DNA of 50,948 bases from Runella sp. (GTDB taxonomy: Bacteria > Bacteroidota > Bacteroidia > Cytophagales > Spirosomataceae): assembly GCF_027484545.1 (NCBI RefSeq), contig NZ_JAIXST010000063.1:1-50948 (forward strand), in the 5' to 3' direction. The notes beneath the pieces are model-generated. The model was not told the origin of the DNA. It was given only the letters and a program-made list of their open reading frames with translations, and did no database searches. Positions 23,898 to 32,490 of this stretch are shown piece after piece. Position 1 is the stretch's first letter, and each line of letters starts with the position of its first letter. The translations under genes and the position numbers were made by a program.

Positions 23898-24950
23898 CTA
23901 CGGAAGAATTTTGTCAATTACTTTCTCAGCAGTAGCCCGAATGGCGGGAACTGCCACAGAATTTCCAAATTGCTTATAAGCGGAGGCATCGGCAACAACG
24001 ATTTTGAATTCATCAGGGAAGCCCTGCAATCTTGCCCATTCTCTGGGAGTCATTTTTCGGATGCCTTCGCGATTTACTTCTCCTTTTATTTTGGTTTCAG
24101 GGACAAAATTAGTGAGCCTGTGATCGTACACCAAATTTCTTTCACGGCCCATTCCACCCACTACAATGGCATTGGCAATGCCTTCATTCTCAATGATTTC
24201 ATAGCCGAAACCGTTGCCTTTGTTTTCGTGCCTTTGTTTGTGGTTTACTAAAGTGGATAGATACTGAGTGGATAAGTAATATTTGACAGAGACGGGTTCT
24301 GTTTCTTTTACATCTTCAAATGCCACTGGAACTTTACTCGCTTCAGGATAGTCAAACGACGTGATGCCCAAATCGTTGCGAAAGCCAACTATGAAGATAC
24401 GTTCTCGGTTTTGTGGAACTCCAAAATCCTTTGCATTCATTATTTGGGGCTCAGGAACAAAATAACCTAAATCTTCCCGCAGGGTGGCTAAAATGGTTGC
24501 CAGAGTGCGGCCTTTCTCGTGGTTTCGAAGCCCTTTCACATTTTCCAGAAAAAAAGCTTTCGGTTGTTTCTGTTTTATAATCTCAGCTACATCAAAAAAC
24601 AGCGTTCCTCGGGTATCTTCAAACCCCCCGCGACGTCCGGCAATGGAAAATGCTTGGCACGGAAACCCGCCGCATAATACATCAAAGCCGTCGGGAATAT
24701 GTTGCTTGGTCTCTTCTTTTTTAATATCGCCAAAGGGAAGTTCTCCAAAATTGGCTTTGTACGTTTTCTGCGCCTGCTCGTCCCACTCGCTGCTGAAAAC
24801 ACATTCGCCCCCCAAACTTTGAAGGGCCATTCGGAAGCCTCCAATGCCCGCAAAAAGGTCAATAAATGTAAACTTTGGATGAGTTATAGAAGGGAAAGGG
24901 ATATTTTCTACGTTAGAAATTTCACTGTTGACTGTTTCGCTTACTGCCAT
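23898..24950 (-). CDS. C5-cytosine DNA methyltransferase
   Basis: ATG 24950 gives 350 residues (the extended frame would need a TTG start). Motif order is that of Dcm-type enzymes: I FIDLFAGIGGFR (29-40), IV GGFPCQAFS with catalytic Cys98, VI LENVKG (135-140), VIII QNRERIFIVGF, then a target-recognition region of about 100 residues, IX REWARLQGFPDEF, and X YKQFGNSVAVP. No restriction endonuclease is next to it; neighbours are a protease and a DUF1501 gene. It is therefore a solitary methyltransferase, perhaps regulatory or protective. Recognition sequence cannot be read. Confidence 0.95.
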   Translation of the reverse strand: MAVSETVNSEISNVENIPFPSITHPKFTFIDLFAGIGGFRMALQSLGGECVFSSEWDEQAQKTYKANFGELPFGDIKKEETKQHIPDGFDVLCGGFPCQAFSIAGRRGGFEDTRGTLFFDVAEIIKQKQPKAFFLENVKGLRNHEKGRTLATILATLREDLGYFVPEPQIMNAKDFGVPQNRERIFIVGFRNDLGITSFDYPEASKVPVAFEDVKETEPVSVKYYLSTQYLSTLVNHKQRHENKGNGFGYEIIENEGIANAIVVGGMGRERNLVYDHRLTNFVPETKIKGEVNREGIRKMTPREWARLQGFPDEFKIVVADASAYKQFGNSVAVPAIRATAEKVIDKILP

Positions 24951-25003
24951 TGAATCGTCTTTTGCTTTTATTGAAGCAAATATCTGTCTTTTTATCAACT
25001 TTT

Positions 25004-26461
25004 TTACGCTAAAATAGGTCTAACCACTTTTCCGTGCACATCCGTCAGACGATAGCGGCGACCTTGAAATTTAAAGGTAAGTTGTTCGTGGTCAATGCCC
25101 AGCAAGTGCATCACGGTAGCTTGAAAATCGTGAACATGGACAGGGTCACGAACAATATTATAGCTAAAATCATCGGTTTCACCGTGAATGTAGCCTTTCT
25201 TTACACCGGCACCAGCCATCCAAATCGTAAAACAACGCGGATGATGGTCCCGTCCATAGTTCTCTTTAGTAAGCTTGCCCTGTGAGTAAGAACCTCGGCC
25301 AAATTCGCCTCCCCAAACAACGAGGGTATCATCCAATAAACCTCTTTGTTTTAAATCCATCAACAATGCCGCCGAAGGTTGGTCAACGGATTTAGCCATG
25401 ACTTTGATGTCATTGGGTAAATTTCCGTGCTGATCCCAGCCCTGATGATAGAGTTGAATAAATTTAACCCCTTTTTCGGCCAATTTTCTAGCCAATAAGC
25501 AATTGGCGGCAAACGTTCCTGCTTTTTTGGCTTCGGGGCCATACATGTCAAAAATATAGTCAGGCTCTTTGGAAATATCCAGCGTTTCAGGCACGGCAGT
25601 TTGCATTCGATAGGCCATTTCGTACTGCGCCATGCGACTGTTTATTTCGGGGTCAAGTACCTGTTTGTATTGGTCTTGGTGCATTTTGGCCAAGTAATCC
25701 AACATTCGACGACGACTCGTGCGGTCAATACCGGGAGGATTGTTAAGGTAAAATACGGGGTCAGGTCCGGAGCGAAAAACAACTCCCTGATGCACAGATG
25801 GTAAAAAACCATTTGACCATAACTTGGCATAAAGAGGTTGGTCACCTCCTTTTCCTTTGGAGAGTAAAACCACAAAAGCAGGTAAATTTTGATTATCAGA
25901 ACCCAAACCGTAGCTTACCCATGATCCAAAAGAAGGCCGTCCGCCCTGCTGACTGCCCGTTTGAAAAAAGGTAATAGCCGGGTCGTGGTTGATGGCTTCG
26001 GTGTGCATGGAGCGGATAAACGTAGCCTCATCCGTAATTTTAGAAATGTAAGGAAGTATTTCACTGACCCACATCTTGCTTTGGCCTTGTTGGGCGAACT
26101 TGAAAGCCGAAGCAGCCAACGGAAAACTGCTTTGGCCGGCAGTCATTCCCGTAAGGCGCTGCCCTTTACGTACAGATTCGGGCAGTTCTTTGCCCCACAT
26201 TTGTTCCAACTTAGGCTTATAATCAAACAAGTCCAGTTGGGAAGGTGCTCCGCTTTGGTGCAAATAAATCACGCGTTTTACTTTAGGCGCAAAATGCGGT
26301 TTTCCCAATACACCTCCTGTGCTGTTGGCAGCTTGAGCAGAATTATTCCCCAATAACGACGAAAACGCCGCTGCTCCCAACCCCATGCTGGCTTGCGATA
26401 AAAAATTTCGCCGACTCAATTGGTCGTGGGTATGTTGTTCCAGTTCTTCTAATGCGTTCAT
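25004..26461 (-). CDS. DUF1501 family protein with Tat signal
   Basis: A 485-residue exported protein. The start MNALEELEQHTHDQLSRRNFLSQASMGLGAAAF carries a twin-arginine signal. The mature part shows sulfatase/alkaline-phosphatase-like DUF1501 motifs: KRVIYLHQSGAPSQLDLFDYKP, SMHTEAINHDPAITFFQTG, GWDQHGN, VVWGGEFGRGSYSQGK and GRDHHPRCFTIWMAGAGVKKGY. Members pair with PSD1/DUF1549-DUF1553 proteins in Planctomycetes and Bacteroidota. Here that partner lies upstream but is separated by a DUF559 cassette. GGAGGAGG at -12 to -5 from the ATG, part of the cassette's arm, gives it an unusually strong ribosome-binding site for this phylum. Confidence 0.9.
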   Translation of the reverse strand: MNALEELEQHTHDQLSRRNFLSQASMGLGAAAFSSLLGNNSAQAANSTGGVLGKPHFAPKVKRVIYLHQSGAPSQLDLFDYKPKLEQMWGKELPESVRKGQRLTGMTAGQSSFPLAASAFKFAQQGQSKMWVSEILPYISKITDEATFIRSMHTEAINHDPAITFFQTGSQQGGRPSFGSWVSYGLGSDNQNLPAFVVLLSKGKGGDQPLYAKLWSNGFLPSVHQGVVFRSGPDPVFYLNNPPGIDRTSRRRMLDYLAKMHQDQYKQVLDPEINSRMAQYEMAYRMQTAVPETLDISKEPDYIFDMYGPEAKKAGTFAANCLLARKLAEKGVKFIQLYHQGWDQHGNLPNDIKVMAKSVDQPSAALLMDLKQRGLLDDTLVVWGGEFGRGSYSQGKLTKENYGRDHHPRCFTIWMAGAGVKKGYIHGETDDFSYNIVRDPVHVHDFQATVMHLLGIDHEQLTFKFQGRRYRLTDVHGKVVRPILA

Positions 26462-27006
26462 AATGCCTCCTCCCAACCCTCCTCCATGTTGGAGGAGGGC
26501 TTTTTATTTACGTTGGCTCTTTCTCCGAAAGAGTTTTGTATTCAATGATTTTGCTTAACACTGCGTTTATATCTTTTAAAACTTCATCGTTTGAGAATCG
26601 CAGTACTTTTAGCCCCAGTTCTTTAATAAGTGTTTCTCGATATTGATCATATTGAGCCACATCTGACAACTGATGAATGCTCCCATCTAATTCAATGACC
26701 AATTTCAGTTCATGACAATAAAAATCAGCTATAAATTGATGAATGCTATGTTGCCTTCTAAATTTCAAATCGTTTAATTTCCTTCCCCGTAATTGTTCCC
26801 AAAGTACTTTTTCAGCTTCTGTTGCTATTTTTCGTAAATGTGCAGCATTTTGAAAAGTACTTGCTTTAGCCTGATGAAAAAAAGGATAGTCCTGAGGTCT
26901 GGCAGGTTTTGAAGCATCTTCCATCGTAGCTAAATTCTTCAATTTTTAAACATAACCTATTACACTCCTTCTCCATTTTGGAGAAGGGGCAGGGGATGAG
27001 GCATTA
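26461..27006 (-). mobile_element. putative DUF559 cassette with hairpin-bearing terminal inverted repeats
   Basis: A 546-base unit lies between the stop of the PSD1 gene and the start of DUF1501. Its left end begins TAATGCCTCCTCCC and its right end, read in reverse complement, begins TAATGCCTCATCCC. The match runs on imperfectly for about 42 bases. Each arm contains a stem with a three-base loop: CCCTCCTCCA / TGGAGGAGGG (26477-26499) and CCTTCTCCA / TGGAGAAGG (26967-26987). One nuclease-fold gene fills the interior. The left TIR overlaps the ATG of DUF1501 and the right one the TAA of PSD1. Mobility is an inference; no clear target duplication is visible. Confidence 0.6.
26508..26924 (-). CDS. 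DUF559 (Vsr-like fold) putative endonuclease
   Basis: A 138-residue protein from ATG 26924 (a TTG six codons upstream is also open). The core TEAEKVLWEQLRGRKLNDLKFRRQHSIHQFIADFYCHELKLVIELDGSIHQLSDVAQYDQYRETLIKELGLKVLRFSNDEVLKDI is the DUF559 signature, related to very-short-patch-repair and PD-(D/E)XK nucleases. Asp67, Glu78 and the following Asp80 with His84 are candidate metal-binding residues. It is flanked on both sides by hairpin-bearing inverted repeats. DNA nicking is suggested by fold only. Confidence 0.88.
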   Translation of the reverse strand: MEDASKPARPQDYPFFHQAKASTFQNAAHLRKIATEAEKVLWEQLRGRKLNDLKFRRQHSIHQFIADFYCHELKLVIELDGSIHQLSDVAQYDQYRETLIKELGLKVLRFSNDEVLKDINAVLSKIIEYKTLSEKEPT

Positions 27007-30000
27007 CCGCTTTATCACAAACTCATCAAAATTCATAATCGTACTTGCCACTATCGTCATGGCTGCCAATTCATTTTTATTCAATGACTTATCCACAGGA
27101 TATTCACCTACACTCAATAATTCATCAGCTCGTTTGGGGTTCTTTGTAAAATCTTGGTATTCCTCCTGGTACAACTGCGTCATGGCTTCCAACTCGCTTT
27201 GTCGCGGCGGGCGCGACGTGAGTGAGTTGAAAATATAATTTATGGAATGTCGAGGGTCAAATGCAGATTGTCGAATCGGATTCTTTACTTCGACATTCTG
27301 CATTTTGCCTTCGACACTTTTCTGTGCCAAAACTCGGGCTGCTTCTACAAATTGCGGGTCGTTGAGGGTAACGAGGGCTTGGAGCGGGGTGCTGGTTTTT
27401 TGACGACGTACACTGCAAAAATGCCGCTCGGAAGCATCAAAGTTGAGCATCATGGGTGGGGGCGAACTTCGCTTCCAAATCGTGTACATACTCCGACGAT
27501 ATAGTGTATCGCCATGATTTTGAACGTATTGTACTGCATTTCGAGTAGCCAATGCTTCCCAAATGCCGTCGGGTTGATAAGGATGAACACTGGGCCCGCC
27601 AATTTTTGAACTCAAAAGGCCACTTGCCGCCAAGGCTGCATCCCGTACCTGTTCGGCCGAAATTCGATAGCTGGGTCCACGGGCATACAACGCATTATTG
27701 GGGTCTAATTCACGGAGTTTATCATCACAAACCGACGATTGCCGATACGTAGCCGACATTACGATGTACTTTTGCAGGGCTTTATAATTCCAACCCGACT
27801 CACGAAATTTGACAGCTAAGTAATCCAGTAATTCGAGGTGAGTGGGCAAATCTCCCTGATTGCCAAAGTCTTCCGCTGATACTACTAAGCCTTTTCCGAA
27901 GTAGCGCTGCCACATTCGGTTGACCATTACTCGCGCAAAAAGTGGGTTTTCTTCGTGAATAAGCCATTTTGCCAAGCCAAGGCGATTGCGCGGTAAATCT
28001 TTCGGAATCTTAAAAAATTGGTCAGGCGTGTCAGCCGTTACTTCTTGGTCCTGTGCGTCATAAGCACCGCGTTTGAGGATAAATGCCTTACGCGGATACT
28101 TGCGTTCCCGCATGACCATTACGTCAATTTCTTTGTTCAAAACGTCAGTTTCTTCTTTCAGAAGTTGCTTCCGCTCGGCCAGCAGTTTTTGATTTTTTGG
28201 GTCTATATTGGTAGTAAAATAGTCGAAAAGGCTTTCTTTTTGGAAATCGGTACGTTTATCAGCTGGCGTTTTTAGCGCTGTTTTTACAAAATCTTTTTGC
28301 CCAATCACACTGTGAACTTCCAACGGAGTCAGTTCGCGCGCAAAGACTTTCAATTCATCAACCGCATAGCCTTTGTAATTGTAGTCGTGCCGTTGACCAA
28401 TCGAAAAGTTAGGCGCACCTGCTCCCCAATTGGTATGATTTTTACCCCAAAGTATACTTTCCCGTAATCCATCCGACATCACTCTTCCCGTAGCCCGTTG
28501 CCCATTAATATAAATTTTTAGCCCGTTTGCTTTGCTTGAACCATCGTAAGCCATCGTTATATGTGCCCAACGGTTAAGTTTGAGTACATAGTCTGTTTCA
28601 AAATCAATGGCATTATCGGGCCAAACGTTGCTTATTCTGAAAGCCAAATGACCATCTTCCAATCGCTCACATTCATAGCCTCTAAAGCCATTGAATGGGC
28701 CCAAGTTTCGGTTAAACAGCGGCCCTTTAAATTTGGGGTCAAGTAAACCTACCCACAAACTCACGGTAAAAGGTTGATTTCGTTCAAAAAAGCCCGAGAT
28801 AGTAGGTACTTCTTTGTACTGCCCCCAACCATTGATACCTCGTATTTGCATAAAACTTTCTCCTACCAGCCGCACTCCTTTGCCACGCGGGCTTTTGATT
28901 CGAACGGGCAGAAAATCCAAATCACCGTTGGTTTCAAAATTCAGCGTATCATTGGCTAAATTCTTGAAAATCGGTCGTTTTTTATCTTTTTTCTCCCCCG
29001 CCATTCGTATATCCATCGAATCAAAAGGAACGTCAATGACTAAAGCAGATTGAGGAGAAATTAGCGGTGCTTTATCGGCTTTGGCTACCCATTGTTCAAA
29101 CCGTTGACGTAATGCGGTGGCTTCTTTCAGTTGACTTTTAGTAACATCTGACAAATTTTCTTTGATGAATCGCAGTTGCTTTTCGGCTTCGGGTTTAGGA
29201 AGCGTAACCGTTGGACTGGGTTCGCCGTTGTAAGGAATTTGGCCGTATTCGTTGTTATTGTTAAAAAACGCAAACAGCGAATAATAATCTTTTTGACTGA
29301 TGGGGTCATATTTGTGGTCGTGACAGCGTGCACATTCGACCGTAAGCCCTAAAAAGGCTTTTCCGAAAGTATTGGTCCGGTCGGCAATGTACTCTACAAA
29401 ATATTCCTGCGGAACAATCCCGCCTTCCTGACTTTGTTGGTGATTTCTGTTGAAAGCCGTGGCTATCAAATGTTCTTTTTGAGGATTAGGCAACATATCG
29501 CCCGCTAATTGCCAAGTAACGAAGCGGTCAAACGCCAAATTTCGATTAAAAGACTTAATGACCCAATCGCGGTAAGGCCACATCGTGCGCAGACCGTCAT
29601 CCTGATAACCGTGAGTGTCGGCATAACGCGCTATATCCAGCCAATCTGCTGCTTGATGTTCGCCAAAATGGGTGTTTTGTAGTAATTGGTTGACTACTTT
29701 TTCGTACGCATTGGGAGAAGTGTCTTTCAGGAAAGCCTCTACCTGTTCGGCAGTAGGGGGGAGCCCAATCAAGTCCAGATAGACACGCCGTAATAGCGTA
29801 GTTTTTTGTGTCTCAGACTGCGGTTTCAGGCTTTTATCTTCTATTTTTTTGAGTACAAAACGATCAATGTCATTTTTAACCCAAGCTTCATTTTTGACTT
29901 TGGGTAATTTGGGCTTAACAGGTGCTACAAACGACCAATGCGGTTTATATTCAGCACCTTGCTCAATCCATTTGATAAGCGTTGCTTTTTCTTCGGCCGA

Positions 30001-30372
30001 CAGTGTCAGGTGGGTCGAAGGTTCAGGCATTACGTAATCGGGGTCTTCTGATAAAATACGGTGAACGAGGTCGCTTTGGGCAGGGTTGCCTTTTACAATG
30101 GCTTTTAGGCCACTCTCGCATTTTTTATCGTATGCCGCATCGGCGATATCCAAACGTAAATCGGCCTTTTGTTTGTTCTTATCAGGCCCGTGGCAGGCAA
30201 AACATCTATCTGATAAAATTGGCTTTACGTGGAGGTTATAGTCCACCTTTTCGGGCAAGGTAGCCGTCGCTTTTTGTACATCCAGAGGCAAATCAATGCT
30301 GCCTCCGCAGGCGCTTAGCATTGCCGCTGACACTACCCATACACTCCAATTACAGAAGACACGCTTTTTCAT
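27004..30372 (-). CDS. PSD1 / DUF1549-DUF1553 lipoprotein with cytochrome and LamG-like domains
   Basis: A protein of about 1122 residues from ATG 30372. It has a signal ending LSAC (lipobox), then a planctomycete-type cytochrome C domain (CFACHGPDKNKQKADLRLD) and DUF1549 (DIDRFVLKKIEDKSLKPQ...RRVYLDLIGLPPT). A concanavalin/LamG-like region sits in the middle (FTVSLWVGLLDPKFKGPLF, ANGLKIYINGQRATG), and DUF1553 is at the C-terminus (NRMWQRYFGKGLV, MLNFDASERHFCSVRRQKTSTPLQALVTLNDPQFVEAARVLA). In Planctomycetes such proteins pair with DUF1501 and are linked to breakdown of complex sulfated glycans. Biochemical role is unproven. A second haem-like site CARCHDHK lies near residue 350. Confidence 0.92.
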   Translation of the reverse strand: MKKRVFCNWSVWVVSAAMLSACGGSIDLPLDVQKATATLPEKVDYNLHVKPILSDRCFACHGPDKNKQKADLRLDIADAAYDKKCESGLKAIVKGNPAQSDLVHRILSEDPDYVMPEPSTHLTLSAEEKATLIKWIEQGAEYKPHWSFVAPVKPKLPKVKNEAWVKNDIDRFVLKKIEDKSLKPQSETQKTTLLRRVYLDLIGLPPTAEQVEAFLKDTSPNAYEKVVNQLLQNTHFGEHQAADWLDIARYADTHGYQDDGLRTMWPYRDWVIKSFNRNLAFDRFVTWQLAGDMLPNPQKEHLIATAFNRNHQQSQEGGIVPQEYFVEYIADRTNTFGKAFLGLTVECARCHDHKYDPISQKDYYSLFAFFNNNNEYGQIPYNGEPSPTVTLPKPEAEKQLRFIKENLSDVTKSQLKEATALRQRFEQWVAKADKAPLISPQSALVIDVPFDSMDIRMAGEKKDKKRPIFKNLANDTLNFETNGDLDFLPVRIKSPRGKGVRLVGESFMQIRGINGWGQYKEVPTISGFFERNQPFTVSLWVGLLDPKFKGPLFNRNLGPFNGFRGYECERLEDGHLAFRISNVWPDNAIDFETDYVLKLNRWAHITMAYDGSSKANGLKIYINGQRATGRVMSDGLRESILWGKNHTNWGAGAPNFSIGQRHDYNYKGYAVDELKVFARELTPLEVHSVIGQKDFVKTALKTPADKRTDFQKESLFDYFTTNIDPKNQKLLAERKQLLKEETDVLNKEIDVMVMRERKYPRKAFILKRGAYDAQDQEVTADTPDQFFKIPKDLPRNRLGLAKWLIHEENPLFARVMVNRMWQRYFGKGLVVSAEDFGNQGDLPTHLELLDYLAVKFRESGWNYKALQKYIVMSATYRQSSVCDDKLRELDPNNALYARGPSYRISAEQVRDAALAASGLLSSKIGGPSVHPYQPDGIWEALATRNAVQYVQNHGDTLYRRSMYTIWKRSSPPPMMLNFDASERHFCSVRRQKTSTPLQALVTLNDPQFVEAARVLAQKSVEGKMQNVEVKNPIRQSAFDPRHSINYIFNSLTSRPPRQSELEAMTQLYQEEYQDFTKNPKRADELLSVGEYPVDKSLNKNELAAMTIVASTIMNFDEFVIKR

Positions 30373-30513
30373 TTTACAATACAAATACGGTTAACAAAAC
30401 CACTTATTATAAAAAGTTGGCAGTATGGTAAATATACTGAAAAATGGGCAAAAAATATTACTCAACGAGCAAGTATCGTTCTGTTGTTTGTGTACTTTAT
30501 TTGAGCGAAGTTG

Positions 30514-31536
30514 TTATTTCTGACTCAATACGGTAGTGGTATCACTTTTGTCCTGTTCCTGTTTTTGCTTTCTAAAATAGCGGCGGAATAGGAAGTTATG
30601 CTGAAGTGCTTCTAAGTTTTGGTCTAATTTTCGACTGCTGCTGGTTAAATTTTGAAGTGTAGTTTTGATTTGAGTAGCCGCTGTTTCGTCATGAAGCAAT
30701 ACGCCAACGGGGCTTTTGCGGTCGGGGGTAAGTTCGTTTGTTATTCCTTTGGCTGACTCTTGCAGTTGGGCCACTAAAGTACGTGCAGTGGAAGCGGTTT
30801 CGTTTAACTTGGCTACCGTTAAGCGTACATTGCCCATAATGAGCGTGTCCGTAGCTAAGTCGTTGGCCAAACCTCCTTTTTGATTGAGTTTGGTACCGTA
30901 GCTGCTCAAAGAAGCCGTCAGTTTTTGAGCATCTATAGAAGCGTTTCGTAAGGTAGCCATTGTTTTTTCTAAATCTACGTACATCTTATCATCGGTCAAT
31001 AATTTCCCTACCGACCCTTCTCCTTTTCTGATGCTCTGAGTTATGCCTTTCAAATCGGTCGTTATGGCCAAAATGTTTTTGTTGTTGGCTTGAAGCGTGT
31101 TTAAAATTTCCTGTTGCCCGTCTTCTTTTATTACTATCAACATATCACCCTCTTCGATAGCTGGCATTTTAGGACTGCCTCCCGTAATGACCACGATTTT
31201 ATTGCCAATTAATCCATCCGTACTGATTTTAACATGGGCATCTTTACGAATGTATTGTTGCGATTTTTCTTCGATGCTCAAATCAACTTCTACCTTCGAT
31301 TTGTCATAAAAACGGATGGATTTTACTATGCCGACTTTAACACCGGAAAACCATACATTATTGCCTTTTTTAAGGCCGTTTACGTCATCAAAAACAGATC
31401 TTACCGTTATTTTGCTGATAAATGCTTTTCGCATACTGCCAATCGTCAGGACTCCTACAATAAGTATAGCAAGGCCAAGAAAGACAAAGATTCCGACGGT
31501 GACGGCGCGCTTATTGGGGTTATTGGGTGATTGCAT
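30514..31536 (-). CDS. mlaD: MCE/MlaD family lipid-binding protein
   Basis: ATG 31536 gives 340 residues. One N-terminal membrane helix (VTVGIFVFLGLAILIVGVLTI) anchors the protein, followed by an MCE domain (SVFDDVNGLKKGNNVWFSGVKVGIVKSIRFYDKSKVEVDLSIEEK, TDGLIGNKIVVITGGSP) and a long alpha-helical tail rich in Ser/Thr/Leu (about 150-320) that may form a periplasmic tube. It partners the two genes upstream (ATPase, permease) in phospholipid transport between membranes. It overlaps the ATPase gene by 17 bases. The longer frame to 31626 starts inside that ATPase gene and is less likely. Confidence 0.92.
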   Translation of the reverse strand: MQSPNNPNKRAVTVGIFVFLGLAILIVGVLTIGSMRKAFISKITVRSVFDDVNGLKKGNNVWFSGVKVGIVKSIRFYDKSKVEVDLSIEEKSQQYIRKDAHVKISTDGLIGNKIVVITGGSPKMPAIEEGDMLIVIKEDGQQEILNTLQANNKNILAITTDLKGITQSIRKGEGSVGKLLTDDKMYVDLEKTMATLRNASIDAQKLTASLSSYGTKLNQKGGLANDLATDTLIMGNVRLTVAKLNETASTARTLVAQLQESAKGITNELTPDRKSPVGVLLHDETAATQIKTTLQNLTSSSRKLDQNLEALQHNFLFRRYFRKQKQEQDKSDTTTVLSQK

Positions 31537-32323
31537 GGGTGGTGTGGGATGATGATGGAGGATTAATGAAATTATAATCGTAAAAGTTCTTAACCTGCTC
31601 TTCGTTTGTGTCGAAGACTTCTTCAAAGGTTCCTTGGCGGAGAAAACGTCCTTCCAAAAGCATTAGAATTCTATCTCCCGTAACTTTGGCACAGGTCAGA
31701 TCGTGGGTAATAATGATGGAGGTAGTGTTATAACGACTTCTTACTTCGTTGATCAGTTTGTTGATTTCTATACAGGTAATGGGGTCTAAACCCGCAGTAG
31801 GCTCGTCGTAAAGCATTATCTCAGGGTTTAGGATGAGCGTTCTGGCAATTCCAATACGTTTGCGTTGCCCTCCCGAAAGTTCAGAAGGCATCTGATGAAG
31901 CGTTTTTTTCAACCCTACCGAATCCAGTACCTCTGCAACCTTGCGATTGATTTCGCCCCGACTCAAATTTTTAACGTTTCTGACCAAGGGGAATTCCAAA
32001 TTTTCACCAACAGTCATACTGTCATAAAGGGCACTGTTTTGAAATAAGAACCCTAACTTTAATCGTAATTCGCGCAATTGTTTATCGTTCAAATCAGCCA
32101 CTTCCTGCCCCAGTACTTTCACGCTACCTTTATCGGGAGTTAATAAACCTGAGATGATTTTTATTAAAACCGACTTCCCTGTTCCCGAACGTCCCAAAAC
32201 CACTACATTTTCGCCTCTGTATACATCAAGGTTCACGTCGCGCAGCACGTGCAGGTCTCCGAATGATTTATACAAACCTCGGATGGTGATGACGGATTCT
32301 CGTTCTGTTGTATGATTAGCCAT
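31520..32323 (-). CDS. mlaF: ABC transporter ATPase, MlaF type
   Basis: A 267-residue nucleotide-binding subunit with Walker A GRSGTGKSVLIKIISG, Q-loop region FLFQNSALYDSMTV, signature LSGGQRKRIGIARTL, Walker B IMLYDEPTAGLDP and switch TSIIITHD. Powers the lipid transporter formed with the MlaE-like permease upstream and the MlaD-like protein downstream. Between it and the permease gene lie 167 bases with inverted GTGAAT-rich tracts; it may have its own promoter or read through. Confidence 0.95.
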   Translation of the reverse strand: MANHTTERESVITIRGLYKSFGDLHVLRDVNLDVYRGENVVVLGRSGTGKSVLIKIISGLLTPDKGSVKVLGQEVADLNDKQLRELRLKLGFLFQNSALYDSMTVGENLEFPLVRNVKNLSRGEINRKVAEVLDSVGLKKTLHQMPSELSGGQRKRIGIARTLILNPEIMLYDEPTAGLDPITCIEINKLINEVRSRYNTTSIIITHDLTCAKVTGDRILMLLEGRFLRQGTFEEVFDTNEEQVKNFYDYNFINPPSSSHTTHAITQ

Positions 32324-32333
32324 AGATGCGAAT

Positions 32334-32489
32334 GGTGAATGAGCGAATTGTGATTTAGTGAATAATTGTAAATAGATTATGAAGTGTTTAATGTACGAAA
32401 TTGGTTTAAGGTGTTAATAAATAATGTTTAAGTGATTGAATATTAAAAAATTATTCACGAATTCACCATTAACTAATTCACAATTACCA
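32334..32489. repeat. inverted GTGAAT-rich tracts
   Basis: The mlaE-mlaF gap holds a tract of GTGAAT / GTGATT units at about 32334-32376, and mostly reverse-complement copies (ATTCAC, ATTCACC) at about 32449-32489. A smaller GTGAATTGTGAAT run occurs at 8832-8846. These look like dispersed short repeats and could fold into a weak hairpin. Confidence 0.55.
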
Positions 32490-32490
32490 T

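Noticed and set aside
25961-26356. Plus-strand open frame within the DUF1501 gene
   Set aside because: No domain, and the minus-strand gene is continuous with known motifs.
26461-26510. Ordinary terminator of the DUF559 gene
   Set aside because: The T tract is on the plus side while the gene is on the minus strand, and a matching inverted copy lies on the other flank.
23898-26924. Restriction-modification system made of the C5 methyltransferase and DUF559
   Set aside because: The genes are separated by the DUF1501 gene, and DUF559 lies inside its own repeat-bounded unit. No coupling is visible.
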